Of a stretch of 64,000 bases of DNA, positions 56,254 through 64,000 are shown one piece after another. The stretch's first letter is position 1, and the number at the start of each line of letters is the position of its first letter. The DNA comes from an uncultured Thiotrichaceae bacterium (GTDB lineage Bacteria > Pseudomonadota > Gammaproteobacteria > Thiotrichales > Thiotrichaceae): contig CACVAY010000129.1 of the NCBI GenBank assembly GCA_902727985.1, forward strand, positions 1 to 64,000, read 5' to 3'. The notes below the pieces were generated by a model. The model saw nothing but the letters and a program-made list of their open reading frames with translations. It was not told the DNA's origin and did no database searches. The position numbers and the translations under genes were made by a program.

Positions 56254-56657
56254 ATAACTGTCTGTATCTTTAGGGTGATTTATAAGAGGCTGATAAACAT
56301 GTTTAAAACAGAGGCTGTGGTTAAAGGGTGAGCATAAAGAGGAAGCTGGCTATTGTGCTGATGAGCGATATATCAGTGTATCGAATGACCCTGTTTGAAT
56401 AAAACCTGCCCCAAAGTAGAGCAGATAATGTTGCGTTGCATCATACTAAATTCATGCAGCTTTACCTTTTCAGCAACTACTTTCTTAAACATCACCTTTT
56501 TGAGCCGCGCTTGAGTTACCCCGTGTGGGGTTTTACTCACGTACTCAAACGAAAAGATGTTATGGAATATGGCTTTGCCTTACCCTTACCCTAAAAAGCG
56601 TCATATTATCAACCCTATGGAGATTGCTGTGGGCATTAGCTGCCGTTAATAATTGCT
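56254..56657. other. nrtA-ntrC intergenic region
   Basis: About 400 bases with no gene. A dyad GAGT-ta-CCCC-gtgt-GGGG-tttt-ACTC at 56513-56538 may terminate ntrBC transcription or act as a control site. Enhancers for the nrtA promoter would be expected here, but I could not pick one out. Confidence 0.5.
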
Positions 56658-58067
56658 TTAAGTAGTAATGTTTAATTCAGCAATTTTACGGGTAAGCGTA
56701 TTCCTGCCTAGTCCAAGCAACTCAGCCGCTTCCTGTTTTTTCCCACCCGTTTGTGCAAGTGCTGTTGTGATCATAATGCGCTCATAGCTTGGGGTAATAT
56801 CGTCCATGATACGTGTTTCACCTTGGGCAAGGCGTTTACCAGCGTATTGAGCAAGTGCTTCTTCCCAATTGCCTGCTTCCATGGGAAGTTCACCTACCTC
56901 CAGGAACTCTTCAGGCAAATCATTGATTTCGATTTCTTGTGACGGCACCATCACCGTTAACCAACGAGCGATATTTTCCAGTTGGCGAACATTACCCGGC
57001 CAAGCAAACTGTTGCAGTGTTTTGGATGCTGCTTCAGAAGGGGTTTTCTGTTCTGCGTTGAGTTCTTTGGCTGAGGCTTTTAAGAAGTGCTCTAGCAAAA
57101 GCGGTACATCGTCAGGGCGTTCACGTAAAGCAGGGGAGTGAATATTAATGACATTGAGTCGATGGTAGAGATCCTGGCGGAAGGTCTTGTTTTGAACACG
57201 TTCCAATAGGTCTTGATGGGTTGCCGCGACGATGCGAACATCAACAGTTACTGGTGCTTGTCCGCCCACACGATAGAATTGTCCTTCCTGCAAGACGCGT
57301 AGCAAGCTGGTTTGTAAGTCTGCAGGCATATCACCGATTTCATCTAAAAACAGTGTTCCGCCATCTGCTTGTTCGAAACGTCCTTTGCGTTTGCTATGTG
57401 CGCCTGTGAATGACCCCTTTTCGTGTCCAAAGAGTTCGGATTCGAGTAGGTCTTTGGGGATAGCCGCCGTGTTGATGGCTATAAACTCTTTATCAACACG
57501 TGGGCTATGTTCGTGTAATGCCTTTGCGATGAGTTCTTTGCCTGTACCCGACTCGCCTGTGATAAGCACGGAGATACTGGATTGTGAAAGTCGTCCAATG
57601 GCATGAAAGACCTTTTGTATTGCGGCTGATTTCCCGATGAAGGTTTTGGAGGCAATGCTTGTTTTGGTTGTGGATTCATCGGGTGTTGTGTTAATGCGCT
57701 GTTGTTCCAATGCGCGCTTGGCAACATCGGTGACTTCTTTGATGTCGAAGGGTTTGGCAAGATATTCGTATGCACCGGTTTGGAAGGCAGTAACGGTGCT
57801 GTCCAAATCGGAATGTGCGGTCATGATAATGACGGGTATTTGTGGAAAGTCGTTCTGTAGTTTTTCCAGAAAGGTAAAGCCATCTGTGCCAGGCATGCGT
57901 AAATCGCTAAAAATAATCGCTGGTGCTGATGTTTTTAGTGCTTTTAGAGCGTCATCAGCTGAGGCGAAGGTGAGGGCGGATAGCTCTTCGCGTTGGAAAG
58001 CTTTTTCCATGACCCAGCGAATAGATTGATCATCATCGACTACCCAAATTTGTTCAGCGTCATTCAT
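56658..58067 (-). CDS. glnG: Nitrogen regulation response regulator NtrC
   Basis: A 469-aa sigma-54 activator. Receiver domain with phospho-acceptor Asp55 (IIFSDLRMPG), AAA+ domain with Walker A GESGTGKE (171-178), Fis-type HTH at the end (KKQEAAELLGLGRNTLTRKI). The sigma-54-contacting loop reads GSFTGA (218-223) rather than the canonical GAFTGA. It would drive the sigma-54 promoters ahead of glnK and nrtA. Begins 6 bases after ntrB. Confidence 0.95.
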   Translation of the reverse strand: MNDAEQIWVVDDDQSIRWVMEKAFQREELSALTFASADDALKALKTSAPAIIFSDLRMPGTDGFTFLEKLQNDFPQIPVIIMTAHSDLDSTVTAFQTGAYEYLAKPFDIKEVTDVAKRALEQQRINTTPDESTTKTSIASKTFIGKSAAIQKVFHAIGRLSQSSISVLITGESGTGKELIAKALHEHSPRVDKEFIAINTAAIPKDLLESELFGHEKGSFTGAHSKRKGRFEQADGGTLFLDEIGDMPADLQTSLLRVLQEGQFYRVGGQAPVTVDVRIVAATHQDLLERVQNKTFRQDLYHRLNVINIHSPALRERPDDVPLLLEHFLKASAKELNAEQKTPSEAASKTLQQFAWPGNVRQLENIARWLTVMVPSQEIEINDLPEEFLEVGELPMEAGNWEEALAQYAGKRLAQGETRIMDDITPSYERIMITTALAQTGGKKQEAAELLGLGRNTLTRKIAELNITT

Positions 58068-58073
58068 GCGTTT

Positions 58074-59168
58074 TTACTCACTCTTGCCTAGCGGTAATAT
58101 AATAGAAAAAGTTGTTTTTCCAGGAATGGAGTCCACTTCGATAATGCCTCCATGTTGGGTGATTAGAGTTTGGGCGATGCTTAAGCCGAGACCTGTTCCT
58201 TCTGCACGCCCTGTTATCATTGGGTAAAAGATCTTACCACGGATATCATCTGGAATACCTGGACCATCATCGGTAATAGAGATGCTTGCAACGTATGGGT
58301 GCAATGTTTGATGGATGGTGTGTTTCCATAATATACGTGATCTGATGAGGATGTTGCCTTCATGGTCACCAATGGCATTCAATGCATTTTGCAGAATGTT
58401 CAGAATGACTTGTACCATTTTGTCCCGATCAGCGACGATGTCTGGGATGCTTGGGTCATAATCAAAGCTTAACCTTATATTGCTCCCTATTTTTAAGGAA
58501 AATACATGGCGGCAATGTTCAAGCACTTCGTGAACATTGATCAGTTTCTTTTTTGGAATATTGGCAGGGCCGAGCAGTTCATCGACCAAGGATGTTAAGC
58601 GAGCCGTTTCTGACAGAATAATTTGCGTACATTCTTTTGCGGTATCGTCCTGAGCATCCATCGCCATTAATTGTGCTGCACCGCTGATACCACCCAGTGG
58701 GTTTTTGATTTCATGTGCCATGCCACGCAGGATGGTTTGATTGGTATCCAGAACTTCCATGAGATCATTATCGCGCGCAATGCGTAGCTGACGATCAATT
58801 TGTTTCATTTCGAGGATGATGCCTGTGATATCGTCCCCATCTGTTTTAGGGCTGATCGAGAAATCCAAGTGCACATCGCCTTGATCTTTGATGTGAAATG
58901 ATGTTGCCCGGTTGGTATAGGATTGTTCACCATGAAGGATTTTATTTAAGCGCTTTTTAAGTCCAAGATAAGAGATGAAGCGAGTAATCTCTTCGCCATT
59001 AACTTGTGAAAAGCTTTTACCTAATGTTTCTTCAGCTGAATTGTTGAGGTAGCGAATACATAATGCTTTGTCTGTGATGATGATGCCACAGAGCAGGGAA
59101 TCAAGGATGTCAGGGGTATTCGGTGTTTTATTAGGCATTGCTTCTAGTGTGTTTGAAGATGGGTGCAA
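58074..59168 (-). CDS. glnL: Nitrogen regulation sensor kinase NtrB
   Basis: A 364-aa soluble kinase. PAS domain (DSLLCGIIITDKALCIRYLN), HisKA with MAHEIKNPLGG (His152), HATPase with NILQNALNAIG, DDGPGIP and GTGLGLSI. It phosphorylates NtrC under nitrogen limitation and is held back by PII (GlnK). Translation may instead start at residue 11 (MPNK). A NtrC-type dyad lies about 90 bases upstream. Confidence 0.94.
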   Translation of the reverse strand: MHPSSNTLEAMPNKTPNTPDILDSLLCGIIITDKALCIRYLNNSAEETLGKSFSQVNGEEITRFISYLGLKKRLNKILHGEQSYTNRATSFHIKDQGDVHLDFSISPKTDGDDITGIILEMKQIDRQLRIARDNDLMEVLDTNQTILRGMAHEIKNPLGGISGAAQLMAMDAQDDTAKECTQIILSETARLTSLVDELLGPANIPKKKLINVHEVLEHCRHVFSLKIGSNIRLSFDYDPSIPDIVADRDKMVQVILNILQNALNAIGDHEGNILIRSRILWKHTIHQTLHPYVASISITDDGPGIPDDIRGKIFYPMITGRAEGTGLGLSIAQTLITQHGGIIEVDSIPGKTTFSIILPLGKSE

Positions 59169-59258
59169 ATTTATTTATGCAGTTTCTCTGTTATCAAAAA
59201 AACTGGGTAAACAAAGTCGTGCTTTTTATAGAAGGATAGAGGTTTTACGAGGTATTGT

Positions 59259-59275
59259 CGCACTTTTTTGGTGCG
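59259..59275. promoter_or_regulatory. NtrC-binding site upstream of ntrB
   Basis: CGCACTTTTTTGGTGCG matches the core GCAC-N6-GGTGC and 17-bp length of the NtrC consensus TGCACYAAAATGGTGCA. It lies 91-107 bases upstream of the ntrB start with no sigma-54 element in between, so autorepression by NtrC, as at E. coli glnLp, is the simplest reading. Confidence 0.7.
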
Positions 59276-59306
59276 AAAAAAAAGAGGGCGCAATGCCCTC
59301 CTTTTT
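59276..59306 (-). terminator. Terminator of glnK-amtB
   Basis: GAGGGC (59284-59289) pairs with GCCCTC (59295-59300) over a 5-base loop; the minus strand then has eight T. It is 14 bases after the amtB stop, and T-runs exist on both strands. Confidence 0.9.
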
Positions 59307-59319
59307 TTACTCATCTTAC

Positions 59320-60606
59320 TTACTTTGTAGTGAACTCAGGATAAGCTTCCATTCCACATTCAGAAATGTCAGAACCTTCGTACTCTTCTTCTTCGCTGAT
59401 ACGGATTCCCATCACCATTTTCAGGACAAACCATACGATGAATGAAGTTACAAATACCCAGATGAAGATCGTTGCTGCGCCAATGATCTGACCCATGAAC
59501 GTGCTTCCGTCGTTAGTTAGAGGTACTGCCAGTAGACCCCATAAACCAACCACACCATGTACTGAAATCGCCCCAACTGGATCATCAAGCTTCATCTTAT
59601 CAAGCATCGTGATTGAGAAGACTACGATCAAACCACCGACTGCACCAATTGCTGTTGCCATTGCAGGAGTTGGTGTTGAAGGCTCAGCAGTGATTGCTAC
59701 AAGACCTGCCAATGCGCCGTTAAGTGCCATGGTTAAGTCAGCTTTGCCAAACATTAAACGAGACAGTATCAGAGCCGAAATTACACCACCAGCTGCTGCT
59801 GCGTTTGTGTTTAAGAACACCATTGCTACTGCATTTGCGTTGCCGATATCGCCAAGCTTTAGTACAGAACCACCGTTGAAGCCGAACCAGCCCATCCATA
59901 GGATGAATGTACCCAGTGTTGCTAGGGGTAGGTTTGCACCAGGGATTGGGTTGATTTTGCCATCTTTTCCGTACTTGCCTTTACGAGCGCCAAGTAGAAT
60001 AACACCAGCAAGAGCAGCAGCAGCCCCCGCCATATGTACGATGCCAGAGCCAGCAAAGTCAGAGAAACCAAGGTCGCCAAGTGTATACATACCGAAGACC
60101 GCTTTGCCGCCCCACGTCCATGCACCTTCCATTGGGTAGATGAATGCCGTCATTACAACAGCGAAAGCCAGGAAAGCCCAAAGTTTCATGCGTTCTGCTA
60201 CTGCACCCGATACGATAGACATTGCCGTTGCAACGAATACGACCTGGAAGAAGAAGTCAGAAGCGTTTGAGTAAATAGCGCCACCTGTGAAGCCGTCTTC
60301 TCTATCTGCAAATTCTTTCAATACGGTAGCCGTCATTGCATCAGCACTTGCAGCACCGTCGTTTGCGATACCTGACAGGAATAGACCGCCGTCATACATA
60401 ATATCGTAGCCGACAATCAAATAAGCAGTACAGGAAATGGCGAATAATGCGATGTTTTTAGTTAAGATTTCAGTGGTACTTTTCGAGCGTACCAAACCAG
60501 CTTCAAGCATTGAGAAACCTGCTGCCATCCACATAACTAATGCGCCACATACTAAGAAGTAGAATGTGTCTAAGGCGTATTGTAATTGAAAAACGTTACC
60601 TTCCAT
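59320..60606 (-). CDS. amtB: Ammonium transporter
   Basis: A 428-aa membrane protein with about 11 helices. FYFLVCGALVMWMAAGFSML, DFAGSGIVHMAGAAAALAG and ISVHGVVGLWGLLAVPL (pore His) are diagnostic of Amt/Rh channels. The first residues do not look like a long cleaved signal peptide, unlike E. coli AmtB. Co-transcribed with glnK, which plugs it when nitrogen is plentiful. Confidence 0.95.
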   Translation of the reverse strand: MEGNVFQLQYALDTFYFLVCGALVMWMAAGFSMLEAGLVRSKSTTEILTKNIALFAISCTAYLIVGYDIMYDGGLFLSGIANDGAASADAMTATVLKEFADREDGFTGGAIYSNASDFFFQVVFVATAMSIVSGAVAERMKLWAFLAFAVVMTAFIYPMEGAWTWGGKAVFGMYTLGDLGFSDFAGSGIVHMAGAAAALAGVILLGARKGKYGKDGKINPIPGANLPLATLGTFILWMGWFGFNGGSVLKLGDIGNANAVAMVFLNTNAAAAGGVISALILSRLMFGKADLTMALNGALAGLVAITAEPSTPTPAMATAIGAVGGLIVVFSITMLDKMKLDDPVGAISVHGVVGLWGLLAVPLTNDGSTFMGQIIGAATIFIWVFVTSFIVWFVLKMVMGIRISEEEEYEGSDISECGMEAYPEFTTK

Positions 60607-60618
60607 TTTACTGCTCCT

Positions 60619-60975
<357 letters not shown>

Positions 60976-61078
60976 TTAAAAAGTAATTTGTAATGATGGT
61001 CATTAAATAGCGACTGAGCTTTTTTAATGGCATCGTCAATTTGTTAATAATTCGGTGAAGATGTGTTGTTGTTAGATG

Positions 61079-61129
61079 AAAAAACGCTGAAAATCTTTGC
61101 AGAGAGGAGTCAGGTTTTTCAGCGTTTTT
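61079..61129 (-). terminator. Terminator-like hairpin between ureG and glnK
   Basis: Arms AAAAACGCTGAAAA (61080-61093) and TTTTCAGCGTTTTT (61116-61129) are perfectly complementary, with T-runs on both strands. It could end the urease transcript, but it lies downstream of the glnK sigma-54 promoter, so it could also attenuate glnK. Confidence 0.75.
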
Positions 61130-61168
61130 GATTCTTTACAACAAAAGAACATCATCTGGCCCAGTAAA

Positions 61169-61184
61169 AGCAAAGAGTATGCCA
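61169..61184 (-). promoter_or_regulatory. Sigma-54 promoter of glnK-amtB
   Basis: Minus-strand TGGCATACTCTTTGCT is a full match in length and boxes to TGGCAC-N5-TTGCT. The leader to the glnK ATG would be about 200 bases. Confidence 0.85.
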
Positions 61185-61279
61185 ATTGCTATAAAACATT
61201 GATTATTTTAATTATTGAGTAAAGGGTGTGTTTTGGGTGCAACGATTTGCTAATTAGCAACAAGAAAGAGTGCTACATT

Positions 61280-61296
61280 TGCACCAAAAGTGTGCA
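61280..61296. promoter_or_regulatory. NtrC enhancer upstream of glnK
   Basis: TGCACCAAAAGTGTGCA matches the NtrC consensus TGCACYAAAATGGTGCA at 15 of 17 positions. It lies about 100 bases upstream of the sigma-54 promoter, the usual enhancer distance. A weaker half-site GGGTGCA is at 61235-61241. Confidence 0.8.
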
Positions 61297-61309
61297 AATG
61301 CGGGGGAGG

Positions 61310-61912
61310 TTAAAGCATGCCTTTATCGATAATGAAGTTGATGATGTCTTGAGTGCCTTGTCCTTCTTTAAGGTTTGTAAATACAAAGGGACGCTCAATT
61401 CGCATACGTTTTGTATCACTTTCCATGACATCAAGCGATGCTCCAACATAGGGTGCAAGATCAATTTTATTGATGACTAGTAGGTCAGAGCGAGTAATGC
61501 CGGGGCCACCTTTACGTGGGATTTTTTCGCCTTCAGCGACATCAATCACATAAATAGTAAGATCTGCGAGCTCAGGGCTGAAGGTTGCGGAGAGGTTATC
61601 ACCACCACTTTCGATAAAGATGACATCTAGTGTATTGAATTTGATTTGCAGGTCTTCTACAGCAGCGAGATTCATCGAGGCATCTTCACGAATCGCGGTA
61701 TGTGGGCAGCCACCAGTTTCAACACCGACAATTCGCTCGGCTTCTAATGCTTCGCTTTTGGTGAGAAATTCTGCATCTTCTTGCGTATAAATATCGTTGG
61801 TAACGACAGCGATTTCATAGTTATCACGCATGGCTTTGCATAGTGCATCTAGCAGGGCTGTTTTACCAGAACCTACGGGGCCTCCGACACCGACGCGTAA
61901 AGGGTTGGACAT
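61310..61912 (-). CDS. ureG: Urease accessory GTPase
   Basis: A 200-aa SIMIBI GTPase. P-loop GPVGSGKT (residues 11-18), the metal motif ..[17 protein letters not shown] with the Cys-Pro-His nickel site, and [13 protein letters not shown]. It delivers nickel to urease with UreDFE. It ends at 61310, and the NtrC site of glnK begins just beyond. Confidence 0.96.
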   Translation of the reverse strand: MSNPLRVGVGGPVGSGKTALLDALCKAMRDNYEIAVVTNDIYTQEDAEFLTKSEALEAERIVGVETGGCPHTAIREDASMNLAAVEDLQIKFNTLDVIFIESGGDNLSATFSPELADLTIYVIDVAEGEKIPRKGGPGITRSDLLVINKIDLAPYVGASLDVMESDTKRMRIERPFVFTNLKEGQGTQDIINFIIDKGML

Positions 61913-61923
61913 GTTTTGTTCTC

Positions 61924-62601
61924 CTATGATCTAAAAATACGTGTGTATTGTGTTTCATGGCAGCTACTAGCGATGGCCAGTGCTGGCGATGATGCGCCAA
62001 TATCGTTATCAGCTATCGCTAACCCCTGGGAAACGCTTTCAGGAATAGCAGCTGTCATTTGATGTAATATTTTTTGTCCTTGAGTTTGCCCCAAAGGAAT
62101 AATTTTGACGGCGGATAGTGTCAGGTTTTCCAACCAACTCCAGACATAGCCATAGGCGGCATCCTCTAAGGGTATTTTCCAATGCACGGCGGCTACTGCG
62201 TAAGCCGCTGATTGACTTTGTGATAGTAAAGGCTTCCAGCTTGAGGCCAAGGGCGTATCAAGGCCGATTAACAGGTCTGTTAATGCTCGGCCGCGGTTTT
62301 TTTCCTCTTGCAGTAGTTCGCTGGTTTCGCGACTGGCGTTGAGATAGTCGATCCAGTATTGCAGAGTTTCCTTATCTTCTTTCTCCACTGCATGGTAGAG
62401 GTTTTTTAGAATTGGCAAATCTAGGTAGGTGATGCTTGTTTGCAGTTGATTTTCTAGCCAGTCTTGCAAGTTATTGGCTGATTCAATCCAACCTGATTCA
62501 ACTGCCCATTCAATCCCCTGAGAATAGGTGAACGAGCCGATGGGCAAGCTTGGGCTAATCAGGTGCATGAGACGAAGTAGGGCGGTATTCGGTGCTTTCA
62601 T
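61924..62601 (-). CDS. ureF: Urease accessory protein
   Basis: A 225-aa helical protein. [27 protein letters not shown] at the start and [23 protein letters not shown] at the end are the family marks. It lies between ureE and ureG with 3- and 11-base gaps. Confidence 0.94.
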   Translation of the reverse strand: MKAPNTALLRLMHLISPSLPIGSFTYSQGIEWAVESGWIESANNLQDWLENQLQTSITYLDLPILKNLYHAVEKEDKETLQYWIDYLNASRETSELLQEEKNRGRALTDLLIGLDTPLASSWKPLLSQSQSAAYAVAAVHWKIPLEDAAYGYVWSWLENLTLSAVKIIPLGQTQGQKILHQMTAAIPESVSQGLAIADNDIGASSPALAIASSCHETQYTRIFRS

Positions 62602-62604
62602 GGA

Positions 62605-63096
62605 TTAGTGGCTGTGTTCATGCACATGATGCTGGTGTGTGTCATCAGCGTGTGAGTGCCCATGACCGCCACCATATGCGCCTGCCTCAGGTTGAAACGA
62701 TGCCTCCTCGACAGTAACGTGTAGGCCAAGTCCATGCAGCATGTCATCTAGCACATGATCATGTTGGTAGCGCAATAGATTGGTACTGATCTGTAAGGGG
62801 ACATGGCGATTGCCAAGGTGGTAGCAAGCGCGTGCCAGCATCAAAGAATCATTACAATAGAGAGTGGAAACCGTTTCTTTTGCCGCTTTTACTTTGATGA
62901 CTTCCCCTGTTTCAGCTTGCAGACAATCATCGTCATGTAAGATTGTGCCACGAGTTAAGAACAAACCAGCGTCAGTACCGTTATCAAGGCTTACGCGTTG
63001 ACGGCTGATAATGCGACGTTCATACGGTAAGGTGAGTGTTGCAATTTCCTGGCTTATCTCTTCTGTGTCGGCAATTTTTTTGTGAATTTTGAGCAT
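62605..63096 (-). CDS. ureE: Urease nickel metallochaperone
   Basis: About 163 aa from the ATG at 63096, preceded by AAGGA; a longer frame (63156) overlaps ureC and is not family-like. The fold is visible in LTLPYERRIISRQRVSLD and LGNRHVPLQI. The C-terminus is a His-rich tail (GGGHGHSHADDTHQHHVHEH) that stores nickel. Confidence 0.95.
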   Translation of the reverse strand: MLKIHKKIADTEEISQEIATLTLPYERRIISRQRVSLDNGTDAGLFLTRGTILHDDDCLQAETGEVIKVKAAKETVSTLYCNDSLMLARACYHLGNRHVPLQISTNLLRYQHDHVLDDMLHGLGLHVTVEEASFQPEAGAYGGGHGHSHADDTHQHHVHEHSH

Positions 63097-63104
63097 ACGT
63101 ATCC

Positions 63105-64000
63105 TTAGAAAAGAAAGTAGCGTTGTGCTAGTGGTAATTTGGTGGCTGGTTCGCACACGAGTAGTTCACCATCTGCACGCACTTCATAGGTTTGCGAATC
63201 TACATCGATAACCGGTTTATAGTTGTTGAGTAGCATGCTGTCTTTGCTTACTTTGCGGCAATTTTTCACTGTGCCAATCATGCTTTGTAGACCAAGTTTT
63301 TCATGCACGCCAGCTGAGTAGCCTGATTCTGAAAGAAAGGTCATTGACGTTTTGTATTTGGCTTTTCCAAAGGAACCAAACATGGGGCGATAATGCACGG
63401 GTTGTGGTGTTGGTATTGAAGCGTTTGGATCCCCCATAGGTGCAGCATTGACCATGCCGCCTTTAATAATCAGTGCGGGCTTTGTCCCGAAAAAGGCAGG
63501 CTTCCATAGAACGAGGTCGGCGAGTTTGCCGACTTCTACAGAGCCAACTTCATGTGAGATGCCATGTGTAATCGCTGGGTTGATAGTGTACTTGGCGATA
63601 TAGCGTTTGGCCCGGAAGTTGTCGTGAGTTGTAGGGTCAGGGCCAAGGTTGCCGCGTTGTACTTTCATTTTATGCGCAGTTTGCCAGGTGCGCGTAATCA
63701 CTTCGCCGACGCGCCCCATTGCTTGCGAGTCTGAGGCAATCATCGAGAATGCGCCCAAATCATGCAGAATATCCTCTGCTGCAATAGTTTCACGGCGAAT
63801 ACGTGATTCAGCAAAGGCAACATCTTCGGCAATAGCGGGGGATAGATGATGACATACCATCAACATATCCAAATGCTCATCAACAGTATTGATGGTATAG
63901 GGGCGGGTTGGGTTGGTGGATGAAGGTAAGATGTTATCGTAACCTGCAGCCTTGATAATGTCGGGCGCGTGTCCACCACCGGCACCTTCGGTATGGTAGG
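63105..64000 (-). CDS. ureC: Urease alpha subunit, C-terminal half (continues past the window)
   Basis: The frame is open to base 64000, so the N-terminus lies outside. [13 protein letters not shown], the flap CHHLS with catalytic His, and [12 protein letters not shown] with the nickel-binding Asp are present. It ends [21 protein letters not shown]. It hydrolyses urea to ammonia and carbon dioxide, feeding the nitrogen cluster. Confidence 0.97.
   Translation of the reverse strand, partial: YHTEGAGGGHAPDIIKAAGYDNILPSSTNPTRPYTINTVDEHLDMLMVCHHLSPAIAEDVAFAESRIRRETIAAEDILHDLGAFSMIASDSQAMGRVGEVITRTWQTAHKMKVQRGNLGPDPTTHDNFRAKRYIAKYTINPAITHGISHEVGSVEVGKLADLVLWKPAFFGTKPALIIKGGMVNAAPMGDPNASIPTPQPVHYRPMFGSFGKAKYKTSMTFLSESGYSAGVHEKLGLQSMIGTVKNCRKVSKDSMLLNNYKPVIDVDSQTYEVRADGELLVCEPATKLPLAQRYFLF

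Noticed and set aside
56254-56657. NtrC enhancer for nrtA
   Set aside because: I searched for GCAC-N6-GGTGC spacing by eye and found no convincing dyad; a weak one may have been missed.
59495-60139. 214-aa plus-strand ORF antisense to amtB
   Set aside because: It is a shadow frame of a strongly coding membrane-protein gene.

Overview
The window is chromosomal DNA of a gammaproteobacterium. Housekeeping blocks keep gammaproteobacterial order (lptD-surA-pdxA; cmk-rpsA-ihfB-lapB-pyrF; pilW-rodZ-hisS-yfgM-bamB; ureC-E-F-G). A small secreted protein at 31965-32330 resembles sulfur globule proteins, which together with moderate-to-low GC suggests a sulfur-oxidising Thiotrichales-like lineage (Leucothrix, Thiothrix or Cocleimonas type). 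That lineage assignment is inference, not proof.

Region 1 (1-16.4 kb) is an accessory defence island, AT-rich and fringed with debris. After the 3' end of an aldo/keto reductase come a small ribbon-helix-helix-like gene behind a tandem palindromic operator, then a tightly packed operon: a DUF4007 protein (SspB-like), a 1156-aa P-loop ATPase (SspC-like) and a PAPS-reductase/ATP-pyrophosphatase (SspD-like). These are the core of single-strand DNA phosphorothioation. They are followed by a GHKL (MORC/HATPase_c_3-like) ATPase and a protein that reads as an N-terminal GIY-YIG nuclease fused to a C-terminal Swt1-like HEPN domain. On the opposite strand lie a second, larger GHKL ATPase and a phosphorothioation-associated putative methyltransferase. 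No SspA cysteine desulfurase, SspE or DndB/D/E is present. This is the most novel part of the window. Downstream (13.7-16.4 kb) is a junkyard: an IS481-type transposase N-terminus, a helicase C-terminus carrying a 14 x 9-bp minisatellite, a TumE/TumA-type pair, a truncated UPF0175/DUF3368 pair, a VapBC-type pair, and a twice-deleted copy of the 3' end of the methyltransferase gene.

Region 2 (16.4-52.5 kb) is core genome: psiE-like and mtfA-like genes, a TAP-like hydrolase, a metallo-beta-lactamase-fold lipoprotein beside an ArsR regulator, the lptD-surA-pdxA-folB-folK-gammaCA operon, metG, cmk-rpsA-ihfB, lapB-pyrF, ndk-rlmN-pilW-rodZ-hisS-yfgM-bamB, an OmpA-like plus coiled-coil gene pair, purH and proS. 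It includes a His-rich duplicated lipoprotein and a sulfur-globule-like protein.

Region 3 (52.5-64 kb) is a nitrogen-assimilation cluster, all on the minus strand: a nitrate-type ABC transporter (nrtA, permease, ATPase), ntrB-ntrC, glnK-amtB and urease genes ureC(partial)-E-F-G. Near-identical sigma-54 promoter elements lie upstream of both nrtA and glnK, NtrC-type dyads lie upstream of glnK and ntrB, and a terminator-like hairpin sits between promoter and start codon in both the nrtA and glnK leaders. This implies NtrC/sigma-54 control, with transcription attenuation of nrtA probable and of glnK possible.

No tRNA, rRNA, CRISPR array, integrase or intact insertion sequence was recognised.
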